Source: Candidatus Gastranaerophilales bacterium (lineage in GTDB: Bacteria; Cyanobacteriota; Vampirovibrionia; Gastranaerophilales; Gastranaerophilaceae). Taken from it: 64,000 nt of DNA. Under the pieces are notes generated by a model. It worked only from the letters and a program-made list of their open reading frames with translations. It ran no database searches and had not been told where the DNA came from. The DNA lies in contig CALUWH010000003.1 in NCBI GenBank assembly GCA_944324435.1, forward strand, positions 1 through 64,000, in the 5' to 3' direction. This document shows, piece after piece, positions 25,233 through 35,298 of this stretch; within the stretch, counting starts at the first letter, position 1; the number at the start of each line of letters is the position of its first letter. The position numbers and the translations under genes were made by a program.

Positions 25233-26171
25233 TTATTCAAGAATAACGGCTCCCTGTTCTTCAATTTTTAAATTTCTCACATCCACTTTGATACTCTGTG
25301 CCTCCCAGATATCTTTTACGGTTGATTTGATTTTATCCAGATCATATTTGTGTGAAATAACAACCATGGTTGGTCCTGCACCTGAGAGTACACACCCGAG
25401 AACACCGTCTTCATGCTTAAACGCTTCCATAATCTCTTTCATTCCTGGCACAAGTTTTTCCCTATACGGTTGATGGAGTCGATCTTGAAGCGCAAATTTC
25501 ATTAATTTTTCATCTTTTGTGTAAACCGCCTGAACAAGCATTGCAAGGTGTTTTGCATTAAATATAGCATCCTGCATAGGTACATTTTCAGGAAGTACTG
25601 AGCGTGCAATATTTGTGGAAAGCTCAAAATCCGGTATACAAACTGTGATGTCCCATTCTTGAGGCCAAGGAAGTTTTCTGTATACAATAGTACCATCGAT
25701 ATCTTGTGAGGATAAAACAAATCCCCCCAAAATAGCCGGAGCAACATTGTCCGGGTGTCCTTCAACTTCCGTTGCAATGGAAAGGAGAGCCGTTTCATCT
25801 GCAGGAGAGCCGAGAAGTTTGTTTGCAGCAAGCAGCCCTCCCACAATAACTGCCGAGGAACTGCCTAAACCCCGTGTAATAGGGATTTGAGATTGAATAT
25901 TGATTTTTAATTCCGAAGGTTCTTGTCCTATGGAATTGTATAGCATTTCTACCGCTTTATAAACGATATTATTTTCATCTCTCGGTATGTTATCAAAAAC
26001 CTTCTCATCAAGAGGTGCTTCTTCCGAAATAAGATTAATTTCTATTCCCGTACCAGGCAGAACAGTTTCTTCAATTGTAATTGTGTTGTATATTGGAAGA
26101 GCGAATCCGAGACAGTCGAAACCTGGTCCAAGATTAGCTGACGTTGCCGGCACTTTTACACTTACTTTCAT
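25233..26171 (-). CDS. thrB: Homoserine kinase
   Basis: ThrB phosphorylates homoserine in threonine synthesis. It is a GHMP kinase: VPATSANLGPGFDCLG at the N-terminus, ATP loop RGLGSSSAVIVGG (about 91-103) and the C-terminal LSGAGPTMV. The start at 26171 (312 aa) is chosen for AGGAG 8 bases before the ATG and because it matches the family N-terminus. The longer frame adds 35 non-homologous residues. thrA and thrC are not nearby. Confidence 0.96.
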   Translation of the reverse strand: MKVSVKVPATSANLGPGFDCLGFALPIYNTITIEETVLPGTGIEINLISEEAPLDEKVFDNIPRDENNIVYKAVEMLYNSIGQEPSELKINIQSQIPITRGLGSSSAVIVGGLLAANKLLGSPADETALLSIATEVEGHPDNVAPAILGGFVLSSQDIDGTIVYRKLPWPQEWDITVCIPDFELSTNIARSVLPENVPMQDAIFNAKHLAMLVQAVYTKDEKLMKFALQDRLHQPYREKLVPGMKEIMEAFKHEDGVLGCVLSGAGPTMVVISHKYDLDKIKSTVKDIWEAQSIKVDVRNLKIEEQGAVILE

Positions 26172-26403
26172 ATTCCAATTCTCCTCATAAAAGTATAAGG
26201 TGATTATACAATAAAGATAAATAAAATTAAAAGGGGCAATTTTAAGTTGATTCAACAAGCCTCTAGCTGCAATCAAAACTCAAAGCTACTCTTATTCTGG
26301 CTTGGAGTAACAGTGTCAACGTATTGAATAGCCTCAAAAGCGCAGAGTCTGTCTAAATTCTGCAGAGCCATTTTGTTAACTGCTTGACTGAGAGTTACTC
26401 TAA

Positions 26404-27219
<816 letters not shown>

Positions 27220-27325
27220 AAACAGGTTTTAGTTGAAATTGAGTCCTGCATAGCAGGACTTCAAATAAAAATACTCACGTTGACTCTGACGCAAAATGCA
27301 ATTTTAAAAAATTTTATCAGTAGTC

Positions 27326-27355
27326 TTGTTTTGCTATGGATAAATGTGTTAAAAT
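27326..27355 (+). promoter_or_regulatory. Possible leaderless promoter of the HD-domain gene
   Basis: TTGTTT (27326-27331), an 18-base spacer and TAAAAT (27350-27355) end 9 bases before the ATG at 27365. No SD is placed at a usable distance. Confidence 0.4.
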
Positions 27356-27364
27356 GGTATTAGG

Positions 27365-28171
27365 ATGAAATCAGTAAAAGAAATATCGGTAGAGTCAAAA
27401 ATCTTAAAGCGATTACAGAACAACCCCAATTGTCTTAAAATGGTAAATTATTTGTTTGAAGATGAAGAGCTTCAGGAAATGCAGGAGTACGCAAATAATG
27501 TATCGATTAAGCGGCTTGGGTATAATGACCATGGGCCTGTGCACATGCGTCAGGTCGCGGCTAATGCGATTAAAATGCTTAATATTCTGCAGCAATCCGG
27601 AATTAAGACCTCTTTGGAAGCCGAAGAAATAGGAACTTTTGAAGACAGTATGTGTGCCGTTATATTAGCAGGCTTAATGCATGATTTAGGTATGATGATA
27701 GGCAGGCAGGGGCATGAGGAAATGTCTGTAATCTTAGCAAAACCTCTTGTTGAAAGAACGTTAATGCATGTCTTTCCTGATGATCTTCACAAACGTGTTA
27801 TTATACGTTCTATTGTTATAGAGTCAATTATCGGGCACATGTCCTCACGGAAAATCCATTCGATAGAAGCAGGCATAATTCTTATTGCCGATGGTTGTGA
27901 TATGACAAAAGGAAGAGCAAGAATTCCGCTTTCAATTAATACAACGCCTAGAGTCGGCGATATACATAAATATTCTGCAAACGCCATTAATCGTATAAGA
28001 ATCCAGCAGGGACAGAGAAAGCCCATAAAGATATCTGTTGAAATGTCGGCAGATGTCGGATTCTTTCAGGTGGAAGAAGTGCTTATAACCAAAATAGAGT
28101 CAAGCCCGGCAAAACAATATGTAGAGCTTTTTGCAGGAGTAGAAGGGCTGGAGCCTAAGTGTTATCTTTAA
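27365..28171 (+). CDS. HD-domain phosphohydrolase-like protein
   Basis: The 268-aa soluble protein has an HD-type metal site: first His in YNDHGPVHMRQV, then LAGLMHDLGMMIGRQGHEEM (the HD pair and a following His), then IIGHMSS. HD enzymes hydrolyse nucleotides or phosphoesters; the substrate cannot be told from sequence. The C-terminal part (about 215-268) is beta-rich and may be a ligand domain. It ends 100 bases before the ATP synthase a subunit, the position of atpI in cyanobacteria, but a separate promoter lies between. Confidence 0.8.
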   Translation: MKSVKEISVESKILKRLQNNPNCLKMVNYLFEDEELQEMQEYANNVSIKRLGYNDHGPVHMRQVAANAIKMLNILQQSGIKTSLEAEEIGTFEDSMCAVILAGLMHDLGMMIGRQGHEEMSVILAKPLVERTLMHVFPDDLHKRVIIRSIVIESIIGHMSSRKIHSIEAGIILIADGCDMTKGRARIPLSINTTPRVGDIHKYSANAINRIRIQQGQRKPIKISVEMSADVGFFQVEEVLITKIESSPAKQYVELFAGVEGLEPKCYL

Positions 28172-28217
28172 ATTTATTATACAATGATTCCCATTATCCT
28201 AAATGTTAAAAAATCTG

Positions 28218-28246
28218 TTGCATAAGTTTCAACTTTGTGCTACCAT
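28218..28246 (+). promoter_or_regulatory. Probable ATP synthase operon promoter
   Basis: TTGCAT (28218-28223), a 17-base spacer ending TGC (extended -10) and TACCAT (28241-28246). The atpB start is 28 bases downstream with GAGGAGAGG between. Confidence 0.65.
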
Positions 28247-28273
28247 TTGGATGAAAAGAGGAGAGGTCATTCA

Positions 28274-28972
28274 ATGAGTGAAGGACATTGGATAGTAAAT
28301 ACAGTTATTGCAGGGCATCCTATGGCATTTAATATGGATACTTTATCAACTATGTGGGCTGCAATGGCATTTTTGCTTATTGTATCTTTTATCGCAACCA
28401 GAAAGCTTACTATAGTGCCGACAAGACTGCAGCTTGTATTTGAAGGGATTTTAGGTGCCTTCTGGGGGCTTGTTGACAGCCTTATGCCAAAAGAAGGCAG
28501 AAAGCATGTTCCTTTGATTGCATCGTTATTTTTGTTTATTATTACGGCAAACCTTATGGGACAGCTGCCTTTAAGAATGATTGAACTTAAAACGGGAGAA
28601 ATAGCTTCTCCTACAAATGATATAAACCTTACTGCTGCTCTTGCTATCATTGTATTGGTTTATTATGTTGGTGCAGGGTTTGCAAAGAAGAAATTCCGTT
28701 ACTTTTTACATGACTTTAAGCCGATGTCAATTTTTATGGCTTTGTTAGAAATTATGGATATGATAACAAGACCTTTAACACTGGCTTTACGTTTATTCGG
28801 AAATATTCTTGCAGGTGAATGTCTTATGACTGCATTACTTGGGATTTGTGCTTATGTGCTGCCGCTTCCGGTAATGTTTTTTGAAGTTCTTGTAGCCTGT
28901 GTTCAAGCGCTTGTTTTTGCGCTTCTGACAACAGTATACATATCTTCAGCTATAGAGGAAAGTGAACATTAG
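28274..28972 (+). CDS. atpB: ATP synthase F0 subunit a
   Basis: Subunit a carries the two ion half-channels. The 232-aa protein has about six helices, with the essential Arg in RPLTLALRLFGNILAGE and the C-terminal ALVFALLTTVYISSAIEE. The start MSEGHWIVN at 28274 is preferred over an upstream ATG for its GAGGAGAGGT SD. It is first in the operon; atpI is missing. Confidence 0.95.
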   Translation: MSEGHWIVNTVIAGHPMAFNMDTLSTMWAAMAFLLIVSFIATRKLTIVPTRLQLVFEGILGAFWGLVDSLMPKEGRKHVPLIASLFLFIITANLMGQLPLRMIELKTGEIASPTNDINLTAALAIIVLVYYVGAGFAKKKFRYFLHDFKPMSIFMALLEIMDMITRPLTLALRLFGNILAGECLMTALLGICAYVLPLPVMFFEVLVACVQALVFALLTTVYISSAIEESEH

Positions 28973-29003
28973 TATTTATTCTTAATAAGAAGGAGATTAG
29001 AAA

Positions 29004-29246
29004 ATGGAAGAAGTAAAAACAATTTCAGACTTGGCTCAGTTGGGCGCAGGTGTTGCAATGGGTTTTGGTGCTATCGGTGCCGGTGTTGGTATTGGTATTG
29101 CAACAAAAGGTTTTTTGGAATCAATTGCAAGACAGCCTGAAATCTTTGGTAAAGCACTTGTATTCTTTATGGTTGGTGCTGCGTTATCAGAAGCTTGCGC
29201 AATTTATGCGTTAGTTATTGCTTTGAAACTAGTAGGTATTTGGTAA
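29004..29246 (+). CDS. atpE: ATP synthase F0 subunit c
   Basis: The 80-aa hairpin protein forms the rotor ring. The glycine-rich helix GAGVAMGFGAIGAGVGIGIA, the loop ARQPE and the second helix with the ion-binding Glu in GAALSEACAIYAL are clear. Compared with Na+ rings, Gln in the first helix (GVGQG) is Ile here and Ser after the Glu is Ala, so a proton ring is expected. AAGGAG lies before the ATG. Confidence 0.96.
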   Translation: MEEVKTISDLAQLGAGVAMGFGAIGAGVGIGIATKGFLESIARQPEIFGKALVFFMVGAALSEACAIYALVIALKLVGIW

Positions 29247-29259
29247 GAAGAAGATTATT

Positions 29260-29730
29260 ATGGAATTTAACGGAACATTTTTAGCATCAATAGTATCTTT
29301 TCTTGTATTTGTGTTTTTGATGAACAAAATACTTTATGCACCTATGGAAAAAATAGTTGCTGAAAGACAAAGGTTCATTGATGACAACTTAAATAATGCT
29401 GATGAAAATTACAAAAAGGCGGACGAGTTAAACTCTGAAAGAGAAGAAAAACTTTTAGGTGCTAAAAATGAAGCCCGCACTCGTTATACACATTCTGTCG
29501 ACGAGTTTAAAAATCAAAAATCAGATATTGTTCAAAAAGCTCAGAATGAAACTAAAGAAGAGCTTGAACAGGCTTATTCAAATCTGAACAACATCTCCAA
29601 TGAGGTCAAAGAAGGTTTGAAAGGCAGAATGAGTGATTTGGCAAATGATATTGCCGAAAAGATTTTGGGTTACAGAAGCGATGTGCAGGGGGTTGATAAT
29701 GATATGGTAAATAAAATTCTGTATCATTAG
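29260..29730 (+). CDS. ATP synthase F0 subunit b' (first b-type stalk subunit)
   Basis: The 156-aa protein has one N-terminal membrane helix (FLASIVSFLVFVFLMNKILY) and the PMEKIVAERQRFIDDNL start of the coiled coil, as in cyanobacterial b' (atpG in the cyanobacterial naming). It is followed 13 bases later by a second, different b gene. A b'/b heterodimeric stalk is typical of cyanobacteria, chloroplasts and some photosynthetic bacteria. Confidence 0.88.
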   Translation: MEFNGTFLASIVSFLVFVFLMNKILYAPMEKIVAERQRFIDDNLNNADENYKKADELNSEREEKLLGAKNEARTRYTHSVDEFKNQKSDIVQKAQNETKEELEQAYSNLNNISNEVKEGLKGRMSDLANDIAEKILGYRSDVQGVDNDMVNKILYH

Positions 29731-29743
29731 AGAAAGGTAAGAT

Positions 29744-30247
29744 ATGCTTGATGTAATTATAGATTATTTTGGCCGGACAAATTTATTCAATTTTATAATA
29801 TTTGCAGCAGTATTTATTTTTATATTTTATAAAATTCATTTGGGAACTATGCTTGATAAATCTAAAAATAATATTGTTGAGCATATTGAAAATTCAAAGA
29901 ATACGAAGGCTGAATCTGAATCACATCTGAAGCAAATCGAGGAAACTCTTGCTCATATTGAAGAAGAAGTTGAGGGTATTATTAAGAAGTCTGAGGAAAA
30001 TGCCAAACTTGTAGGCTCAAAGATTCTTGATGATGCAGAGAAACTTGTTTCTAATATAAAGGAGAATTCCAGAAAAACTGTTGAAAACAAATCAGCATTA
30101 CTAAAAAATGATATTTTGCAGCGTACGTCCGAGGCTTCGATTGAGGTTGCTAAAAATCATATAATTAATGAGTTGAATAATAATCCTGATTTGCATAACA
30201 GGCTTATTGACGAAAGCATAGAAGCTTTGGAAAGTTACAGGGGTTAA
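29744..30247 (+). CDS. atpF: ATP synthase F0 subunit b
   Basis: The 167-aa protein has an N-terminal membrane helix (FNFIIFAAVFIFIFYKIHLG) and then a long charged coiled coil (about 35-150). It forms the peripheral stalk together with b'. The sequence differs from b' apart from the general layout. AAAGGTAAG lies before the ATG. Confidence 0.9.
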   Translation: MLDVIIDYFGRTNLFNFIIFAAVFIFIFYKIHLGTMLDKSKNNIVEHIENSKNTKAESESHLKQIEETLAHIEEEVEGIIKKSEENAKLVGSKILDDAEKLVSNIKENSRKTVENKSALLKNDILQRTSEASIEVAKNHIINELNNNPDLHNRLIDESIEALESYRG

Positions 30248-30277
30248 GTAGAAGGAAATATTCAGAGGTAAAATCCG

Positions 30278-30844
30278 ATGGGAGCAAATGTAAAACATAG
30301 AGATTCAGAACTGGTTGCAAGAAGATGGGCGAAGGCGCTTATGGAACTTGCGCAGGAAGATGCTGGAATTTCTAAAGATGATATTTTGAATGATTTGCAT
30401 GAAGTTGCTGATAATATTAATGCTTCCGCTGAGTTATACGGTGTTATTAATAATCCTTCTATTTCAACTGATGAGAAACAGATTGTTATAGAAAAGTTAT
30501 TTAAAACCAGAGTTATGCCAGTGGTTTATAACTTTGTCTGTATGCTTAATCAAAAGCACCGTTTGAATATCATAAGTGATATTGCGGATGAGTTTGAAAA
30601 AGAATTAGAAGAATTAAAGAATATTGTAAGAGTAGATGTAACATCAGCAATTGAGCTTGATGATAATCGAAAAAATGATATTAAAAGAAGAATTAGTGAA
30701 AAACTGCATAAAGATATTCTCGTAACTTGGAATGTTGACAGCAGTATTATAGCAGGTCTGATACTTAATATTAATGAAACGATTTTAGATAACAGTATCA
30801 GACATAAATTAGAAGATTTGAGTAAATATATTATAAAGGGGTAG
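30278..30844 (+). CDS. atpH: ATP synthase F1 subunit delta
   Basis: The 188-aa protein joins the stalk to F1. ELVARRWAKALMELAQEDAG at the N-terminus and the NFVCMLNQKHRLNIISDIAD segment with the C-terminal ILVTWNVDSSIIAGLILNIN are typical. It sits between b and alpha as in cyanobacteria. Confidence 0.93.
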   Translation: MGANVKHRDSELVARRWAKALMELAQEDAGISKDDILNDLHEVADNINASAELYGVINNPSISTDEKQIVIEKLFKTRVMPVVYNFVCMLNQKHRLNIISDIADEFEKELEELKNIVRVDVTSAIELDDNRKNDIKRRISEKLHKDILVTWNVDSSIIAGLILNINETILDNSIRHKLEDLSKYIIKG

Positions 30845-30847
30845 AAG

Positions 30848-32359
30848 ATGGCAGTAATAAATCCTGATGAAATTAGTTCAATATTGAAAGAGAACATCCG
30901 TAATTACGAAGCAAAGGTTGAAGTTTCTAATATCGGCAGTGTTCTTGAAGTAGGTGACGGTATTGCAAGAATTTACGGTCTGCGCAATGTAATGTCAAAT
31001 GAACTTGTAGAATTTGAAGATGGCAAAGGAACTCTGGGTATTACATTAAACCTTGAAGAAGATAACGTTGGTGTTGTTATTCTGGGTGAATATACTCATA
31101 TTAAAGAAGGTATGACGGTAAAAACAACCGGAAGAATTGCATCAGTTCCTGTAGGTGATGCTCTAATCGGAAGAATTATTAACCCTACCGGTCGTCCTAT
31201 TGACGGTAAGGGTGATATTATTACTGATAAAACAAGACCTATTGAGAGAGTTGCTCCCGGTATTGTAGCAAGAAAGTCTGTACACCAGCCGCTTCAAACA
31301 GGTCTAACGGCAATTGATGCTCTAACTCCTATCGGAAGAGGCCAACGTGAGTTAATTATCGGTGACAGACAGACCGGTAAAACAGCGATTGCTATTGATA
31401 CTATTTTGAACCAAAAGGGTGGCGACGTAATTTGTATTTATGTTGCAGTTGGTCAAAAGGCTTCAACTGTTGCTCAGCTTGCAAAAACATTAGAAAAGCA
31501 TGGGGCTATGGATTATTCAATCATTGTATCAGCAACAGCTAATGAGCCGGCTCCTCTTCAATATATTGCACCATTTGCAGGTGTTGCTATTGCAGAAGAA
31601 TTTATGGAACAAGGAAAGCACGTTCTTATTGTATATGATGATTTAACAAAACACGCTCAGGCGTATCGTGCAATGAGTTTGCTTCTTAAAAGACCGCCGG
31701 GACGTGAAGCTTATCCGGGTGATGTATTCTATCTTCACTCAAGATTATTGGAACGTGCAGTTAAGCTTAATGATGAATTGGGCGGTGGAAGTATTACAGC
31801 TCTGCCTATTATCGAAACTCAGGCTGGTGACGTTTCTGCCTACATTCCGACTAACGTAATTTCAATTACCGATGGTCAGATATTCTTGGAAACAGCTCTG
31901 TTTAACTCCGGTGTAAGACCGGCTATTAACGCAGGTATTTCAGTTTCTCGTGTAGGTGGCGCGGCTCAAACTAAGGGTATTAAACAGGTTGCCGGTAAAC
32001 TTCGTCTTGACTTGGCTCAATTCAGAGAACTTGAAGCATTTGCTCAATTTGCATCTGATTTGGATCCGGCAACTAAGAAACAGCTTCTTAGAGGGCAGAA
32101 GTTGACAGAAGTTTTAAAACAGCCTCAGTATAAACCGTTAACAGTTGCTCAGCAGGTAACAATCTTGTTTGCAGCAAACGAAGGTTTCCTTGATGAAATT
32201 GACAACAAAAAGATAAGTGATTACAAGACAGGCTGGTTTGAATACTTTGAAGCTAATATGCCGGAGCTTAACAAAGCTTTGAATGAGGGTGCTAAATTAT
32301 CTGATGAAGATATTGCAGCTCTCAAAACTCAGCTTGAAGCTTATGGTAAAACTTTATAA
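30848..32359 (+). CDS. atpA: ATP synthase F1 subunit alpha
   Basis: The 503-aa subunit has the N-terminal beta barrel, P-loop [15 protein letters not shown] (about 169-183) and the signature [17 protein letters not shown]. The length is normal. The gene starts 3 bases after atpH. It is followed not by gamma but by a zinc-finger membrane protein gene. Confidence 0.98.
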   Translation: MAVINPDEISSILKENIRNYEAKVEVSNIGSVLEVGDGIARIYGLRNVMSNELVEFEDGKGTLGITLNLEEDNVGVVILGEYTHIKEGMTVKTTGRIASVPVGDALIGRIINPTGRPIDGKGDIITDKTRPIERVAPGIVARKSVHQPLQTGLTAIDALTPIGRGQRELIIGDRQTGKTAIAIDTILNQKGGDVICIYVAVGQKASTVAQLAKTLEKHGAMDYSIIVSATANEPAPLQYIAPFAGVAIAEEFMEQGKHVLIVYDDLTKHAQAYRAMSLLLKRPPGREAYPGDVFYLHSRLLERAVKLNDELGGGSITALPIIETQAGDVSAYIPTNVISITDGQIFLETALFNSGVRPAINAGISVSRVGGAAQTKGIKQVAGKLRLDLAQFRELEAFAQFASDLDPATKKQLLRGQKLTEVLKQPQYKPLTVAQQVTILFAANEGFLDEIDNKKISDYKTGWFEYFEANMPELNKALNEGAKLSDEDIAALKTQLEAYGKTL

Positions 32360-32374
32360 GGAGAAGGATGATTT

Positions 32375-32728
32375 ATGAAATGTTATAATCACCATGACAG
32401 AGACGCTTTTGCTGTTTGTAAAGCTTGTGGTAAGGCTTTGTGCCTTGAATGCGCAGAAGAATATAAAAATTCTTTTGTATGCAAAGACTCTGAGGAGTGT
32501 CGCCATATAGCGGATGTTGATTACAGACATTATTTTATCGAAAACTCTAAAGGAGCATTTAAGTTTTATAGATTTATGTTAGTTCTACTAGGTGCATTCT
32601 TGTTAGGATTTGTTGTCGTAAAATCGTTCTTGTGCTTTATGCTTCCTTGTCCTTTCGGAATGTCTTTGGAGACAATATTAATCTTTATATTAGCGCTTTT
32701 ATTGATAATAAAGGGCTGTAAGGGATAA
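32375..32728 (+). CDS. B-box-like zinc-finger membrane protein inside the ATP synthase operon
   Basis: The 117-aa product begins MKCYNHHDRDAFAVCKACGK then ALCLECAEEY. The spacing of Cys3, His6, Cys15, Cys18 and the later CLEC pair resembles bacterial B-box zinc-binding N-termini. After a linker with more Cys/His (CKDSEECRHIADVDYRH) come two hydrophobic helices (about 68-90 and 95-113) rich in Leu/Phe with extra Cys. It sits 15 bases after atpA and 23 bases before atpG on the same strand and has its own SD (AAGGAGAAGG). I know no ATP synthase subunit like it. An assembly, membrane-anchoring or redox/metal-sensing role is speculation. Confidence 0.75.
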   Translation: MKCYNHHDRDAFAVCKACGKALCLECAEEYKNSFVCKDSEECRHIADVDYRHYFIENSKGAFKFYRFMLVLLGAFLLGFVVVKSFLCFMLPCPFGMSLETILIFILALLLIIKGCKG

Positions 32729-32751
32729 GGAATTCTCGGAGAAATTACAAT

Positions 32752-33663
32752 ATGCCAAATTTAAAAGATATAAAAAACAGAATAGGTAGTGTACAAAATA
32801 CTAAAAAAATTACAAAAGCAATGAAAATGGTTGCGGCAGCTAAGGTTAAAAAAGCTGAAAGCACTGTAAAAGCTGCAAGACCGTTTGCAGATGAACTTTT
32901 GTATTTATTCAGAAAACTTCTTACTTCTGTAGATGAGTACACGACTTCAGGGTTAAAGGTGGAAAGAGGGCTTGATAATTATCCGGCTTTGCTTACAAAA
33001 CGTGAGGTAAAAGTAGAAGGCTTACTGGTAATTACTTCTAATAAAGGGCTTGCAGGCGCTTATAATGCAAATATTATTAAAACAGCTCTAAAACGAGTTG
33101 AAGATAATACGAAAAATGGTATTAAAACCGTTATTTATCCTGTAGGTCAAAAGGCTGTATCAGCATTCAGACATAAGGCCGGTAATTATGAATTGAAAAA
33201 CGGATATATTGAAGTTGCTAATAATCCGACGGCTACAGGTGCGAATATTATTGCGGAAGATATAGCGGAAGACTTTGTATCAGGCTACATTGACAGTATT
33301 GATATTATAACAACTCATTTTAATAATATGATGTCATATAATATTGTTTCCTGGGAAGTTTTACCTGTAAAAGTTGAAAAGGCGGAAAAGCATGAAGTAA
33401 GTGCCGTTATGGAATTTGAGCCGTCAGCTCATGCCGTTTTGCAGCAGCTTGTTCCAATGTATATAACAAATTCGATTTATCAGGCATTATTGGAAGCTAA
33501 TGCAAGTGAGTTGGCATCCAGAATGACTGCAATGTCTGCAGCATCAAATAACGCAGAGGAAATGATTAATACCTTGACAATTGATTATAACAAAGCTCGT
33601 CAGGCTGCAATTACCCAAGAGCTTGTAGAAATTGTCTCAGGTGCTCAAGGGGTTAAAGGTTAG
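32752..33663 (+). CDS. atpG: ATP synthase F1 subunit gamma
   Basis: The 303-aa central shaft has the N-terminal helix LKDIKNRIGSVQNTKKITKA and the C-terminal YNKARQAAITQELVEIVSGA. The extra regulatory loop of cyanobacterial and chloroplast gamma (before the C-terminal third) is not present; the stretch after EVLPVKVEKAEKHE goes straight on as in heterotrophs. It ends the operon. Beta and epsilon genes are elsewhere, as in cyanobacteria. Confidence 0.96.
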   Translation: MPNLKDIKNRIGSVQNTKKITKAMKMVAAAKVKKAESTVKAARPFADELLYLFRKLLTSVDEYTTSGLKVERGLDNYPALLTKREVKVEGLLVITSNKGLAGAYNANIIKTALKRVEDNTKNGIKTVIYPVGQKAVSAFRHKAGNYELKNGYIEVANNPTATGANIIAEDIAEDFVSGYIDSIDIITTHFNNMMSYNIVSWEVLPVKVEKAEKHEVSAVMEFEPSAHAVLQQLVPMYITNSIYQALLEANASELASRMTAMSAASNNAEEMINTLTIDYNKARQAAITQELVEIVSGAQGVKG

Positions 33664-33808
33664 ATAAGGGTAAATGATAGACGTTTTTATAAAAACTCAA
33701 AGCTGTGTGCTTTGGGTTTTTATTTTGAATACATAGATTTTAGTTATAACTTTGCTCCAAAAACAGACGGGAAGAATAAAACCCTTTATAATTAGAACAA
33801 TTTATATA

Positions 33809-33841
33809 AAAAATACTCTCCTTATACAGAGAGTATTTTTA
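33809..33841. terminator. Bidirectional terminator between atpG and hyfF-like gene
   Basis: AAATACTCTC (33811-33820) pairs with GAGAGTATTT (33829-33838), with A-tract before and T-tract after. It serves both convergent operons. Confidence 0.9.
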
Positions 33842-33873
33842 TATAAATTGGCTGTGCTTATTTTGCTATTTGG

Positions 33874-35298
33874 CTAAAAACCGGCGGCTGCGGCTAAAAG
33901 CATTGCAGTTAAGCCTTGAGGCATATAAATACCGATTATAAAGGCAAGAATCAATATCACTGCCTGCGGTAAATACATTGTCCACGGAAGTGAAACTTTT
34001 TTAACTTCACCCTCCTGAGGAGCAGAAAATGCCATTTTGATAACAGCTTTTCCAAGACCGTAAATAACGATTGTTAAAAGCAGTAAGAAAAGCGCACTTA
34101 ATACAAAATGACCTTTCAAAAACATGGTTTTTACCATCAAAAATTCGCTTATAAACAACACAGAAGGCGGAAACGCTCCGATTCCGATAAATGACAATAC
34201 CCAGAGCCAGCCTGTTTTTCTGTCTGTTTTCAGAAGCCCTGTAACGGATTTAATCTTCTTTGTTCCGTAAATTTCAAGAACGTTTCCGGAAGTTAAGAAG
34301 AAAGCGCCCTTAATCAATGAATGCCCGATAAGGTGAATCATTGCAGCCAGCATACCTACACCGCCTAATGCTGTTCCGATTGCAAGAATACCCATATTTT
34401 CGATTGATGAGTACGCAAGCATTCTTTTGTAGTTATTAATATGGTAAACAAATACCGCTGTTATAAATAATGACAAAAATCCCATTGTCATAAGCATTAT
34501 TCTTGCGTAACCGTCGCATCCTGACAGCACCATTACCCTAAATACATTTAATATCATAAGAAATGCAGAGTTTAAAAGTGTTGCCGAAAGTAATGCGGAA
34601 ATCGGAGACGGAGCTTCGGAGTGAGCGTCCGGAAGCCAAAAATGAACAGGAGCCAAACCCATCTTTGTGCCGATACCAAACAAGATAAATACAAATGATA
34701 ATTTCAGCCAGAAAGGATTAAACAATGGCGCATTATTATACAAATCACTGTAGAATAATGAATTTAAGTTTCCTGTAGAAACCGTCAATAATATAATTCC
34801 GACAAACGCTAGCGCAATACCGATTGAGCAGATGAATACATATTTCCAGGCTGCCTCAATTGAATGCTTTGTTTTGTGGAAGTAAATTAAATACGCACTT
34901 GCTAAAGTTGTACCTTCAATAAATACCCACGTAATACCGAGGTTTGTGCTCAATATAGCACCTGTCATTGAAAATACAAAGAACAAAAACATATATGTAT
35001 AATGTCTTAATTTTTTCTCAAGCTCTGTTTCTGCTCTGACATACCCATTATTGTATATTGCAACAGCCAGAAATACTATTGACATTACCATAAGAAAAAT
35101 AATGTTGGAGCTGTCAACCGCAAAAAACTTGCAGGGCTGCCACATCGGCAGGAAGTCTTTTTTCAAACAGAAACAAAGTGACACTGCAAAATGTATTATT
35201 GCATACAAATTAATCATTAAGTTATTCAAAAACTTGTTCTTAAATATGAACAGTATGATACACGCCAGAAGCGGAAATAATAAAATTAAATTAATCAT
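33874..35298 (-). CDS. hyfF: Hydrogenase-4/complex-I-type membrane subunit (HyfF/NuoN-M-like)
   Basis: The 474-aa protein has about 13-14 helices of the Mrp-antiporter fold. The helix-5 Glu lies in VFIEGTTLASAYLI and the helix-7 Lys in GIGTKMGLAPVHFWLPDAHS, both needed for proton pumping in the family. The HSEAPSPISALLSATLLNSA motif is typical of HyfF. It is the last gene of the hyfB-C-E-F run and overlaps hyfE by 8 bases. No catalytic subunit follows; a terminator does. Confidence 0.85.
   Translation of the reverse strand: MINLILLFPLLACIILFIFKNKFLNNLMINLYAIIHFAVSLCFCLKKDFLPMWQPCKFFAVDSSNIIFLMVMSIVFLAVAIYNNGYVRAETELEKKLRHYTYMFLFFVFSMTGAILSTNLGITWVFIEGTTLASAYLIYFHKTKHSIEAAWKYVFICSIGIALAFVGIILLTVSTGNLNSLFYSDLYNNAPLFNPFWLKLSFVFILFGIGTKMGLAPVHFWLPDAHSEAPSPISALLSATLLNSAFLMILNVFRVMVLSGCDGYARIMLMTMGFLSLFITAVFVYHINNYKRMLAYSSIENMGILAIGTALGGVGMLAAMIHLIGHSLIKGAFFLTSGNVLEIYGTKKIKSVTGLLKTDRKTGWLWVLSFIGIGAFPPSVLFISEFLMVKTMFLKGHFVLSALFLLLLTIVIYGLGKAVIKMAFSAPQEGEVKKVSLPWTMYLPQAVILILAFIIGIYMPQGLTAMLLAAAAGF

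Noticed and set aside
26273-26371. A 32-codon minus-strand frame upstream of thrB (MALQNLDRLCAFEAIQYV...)
   Set aside because: It is short, lacks an SD and its region is only a gap between thrB and a pseudogene. It may be a fragment of a lost gene, but nothing supports expression.
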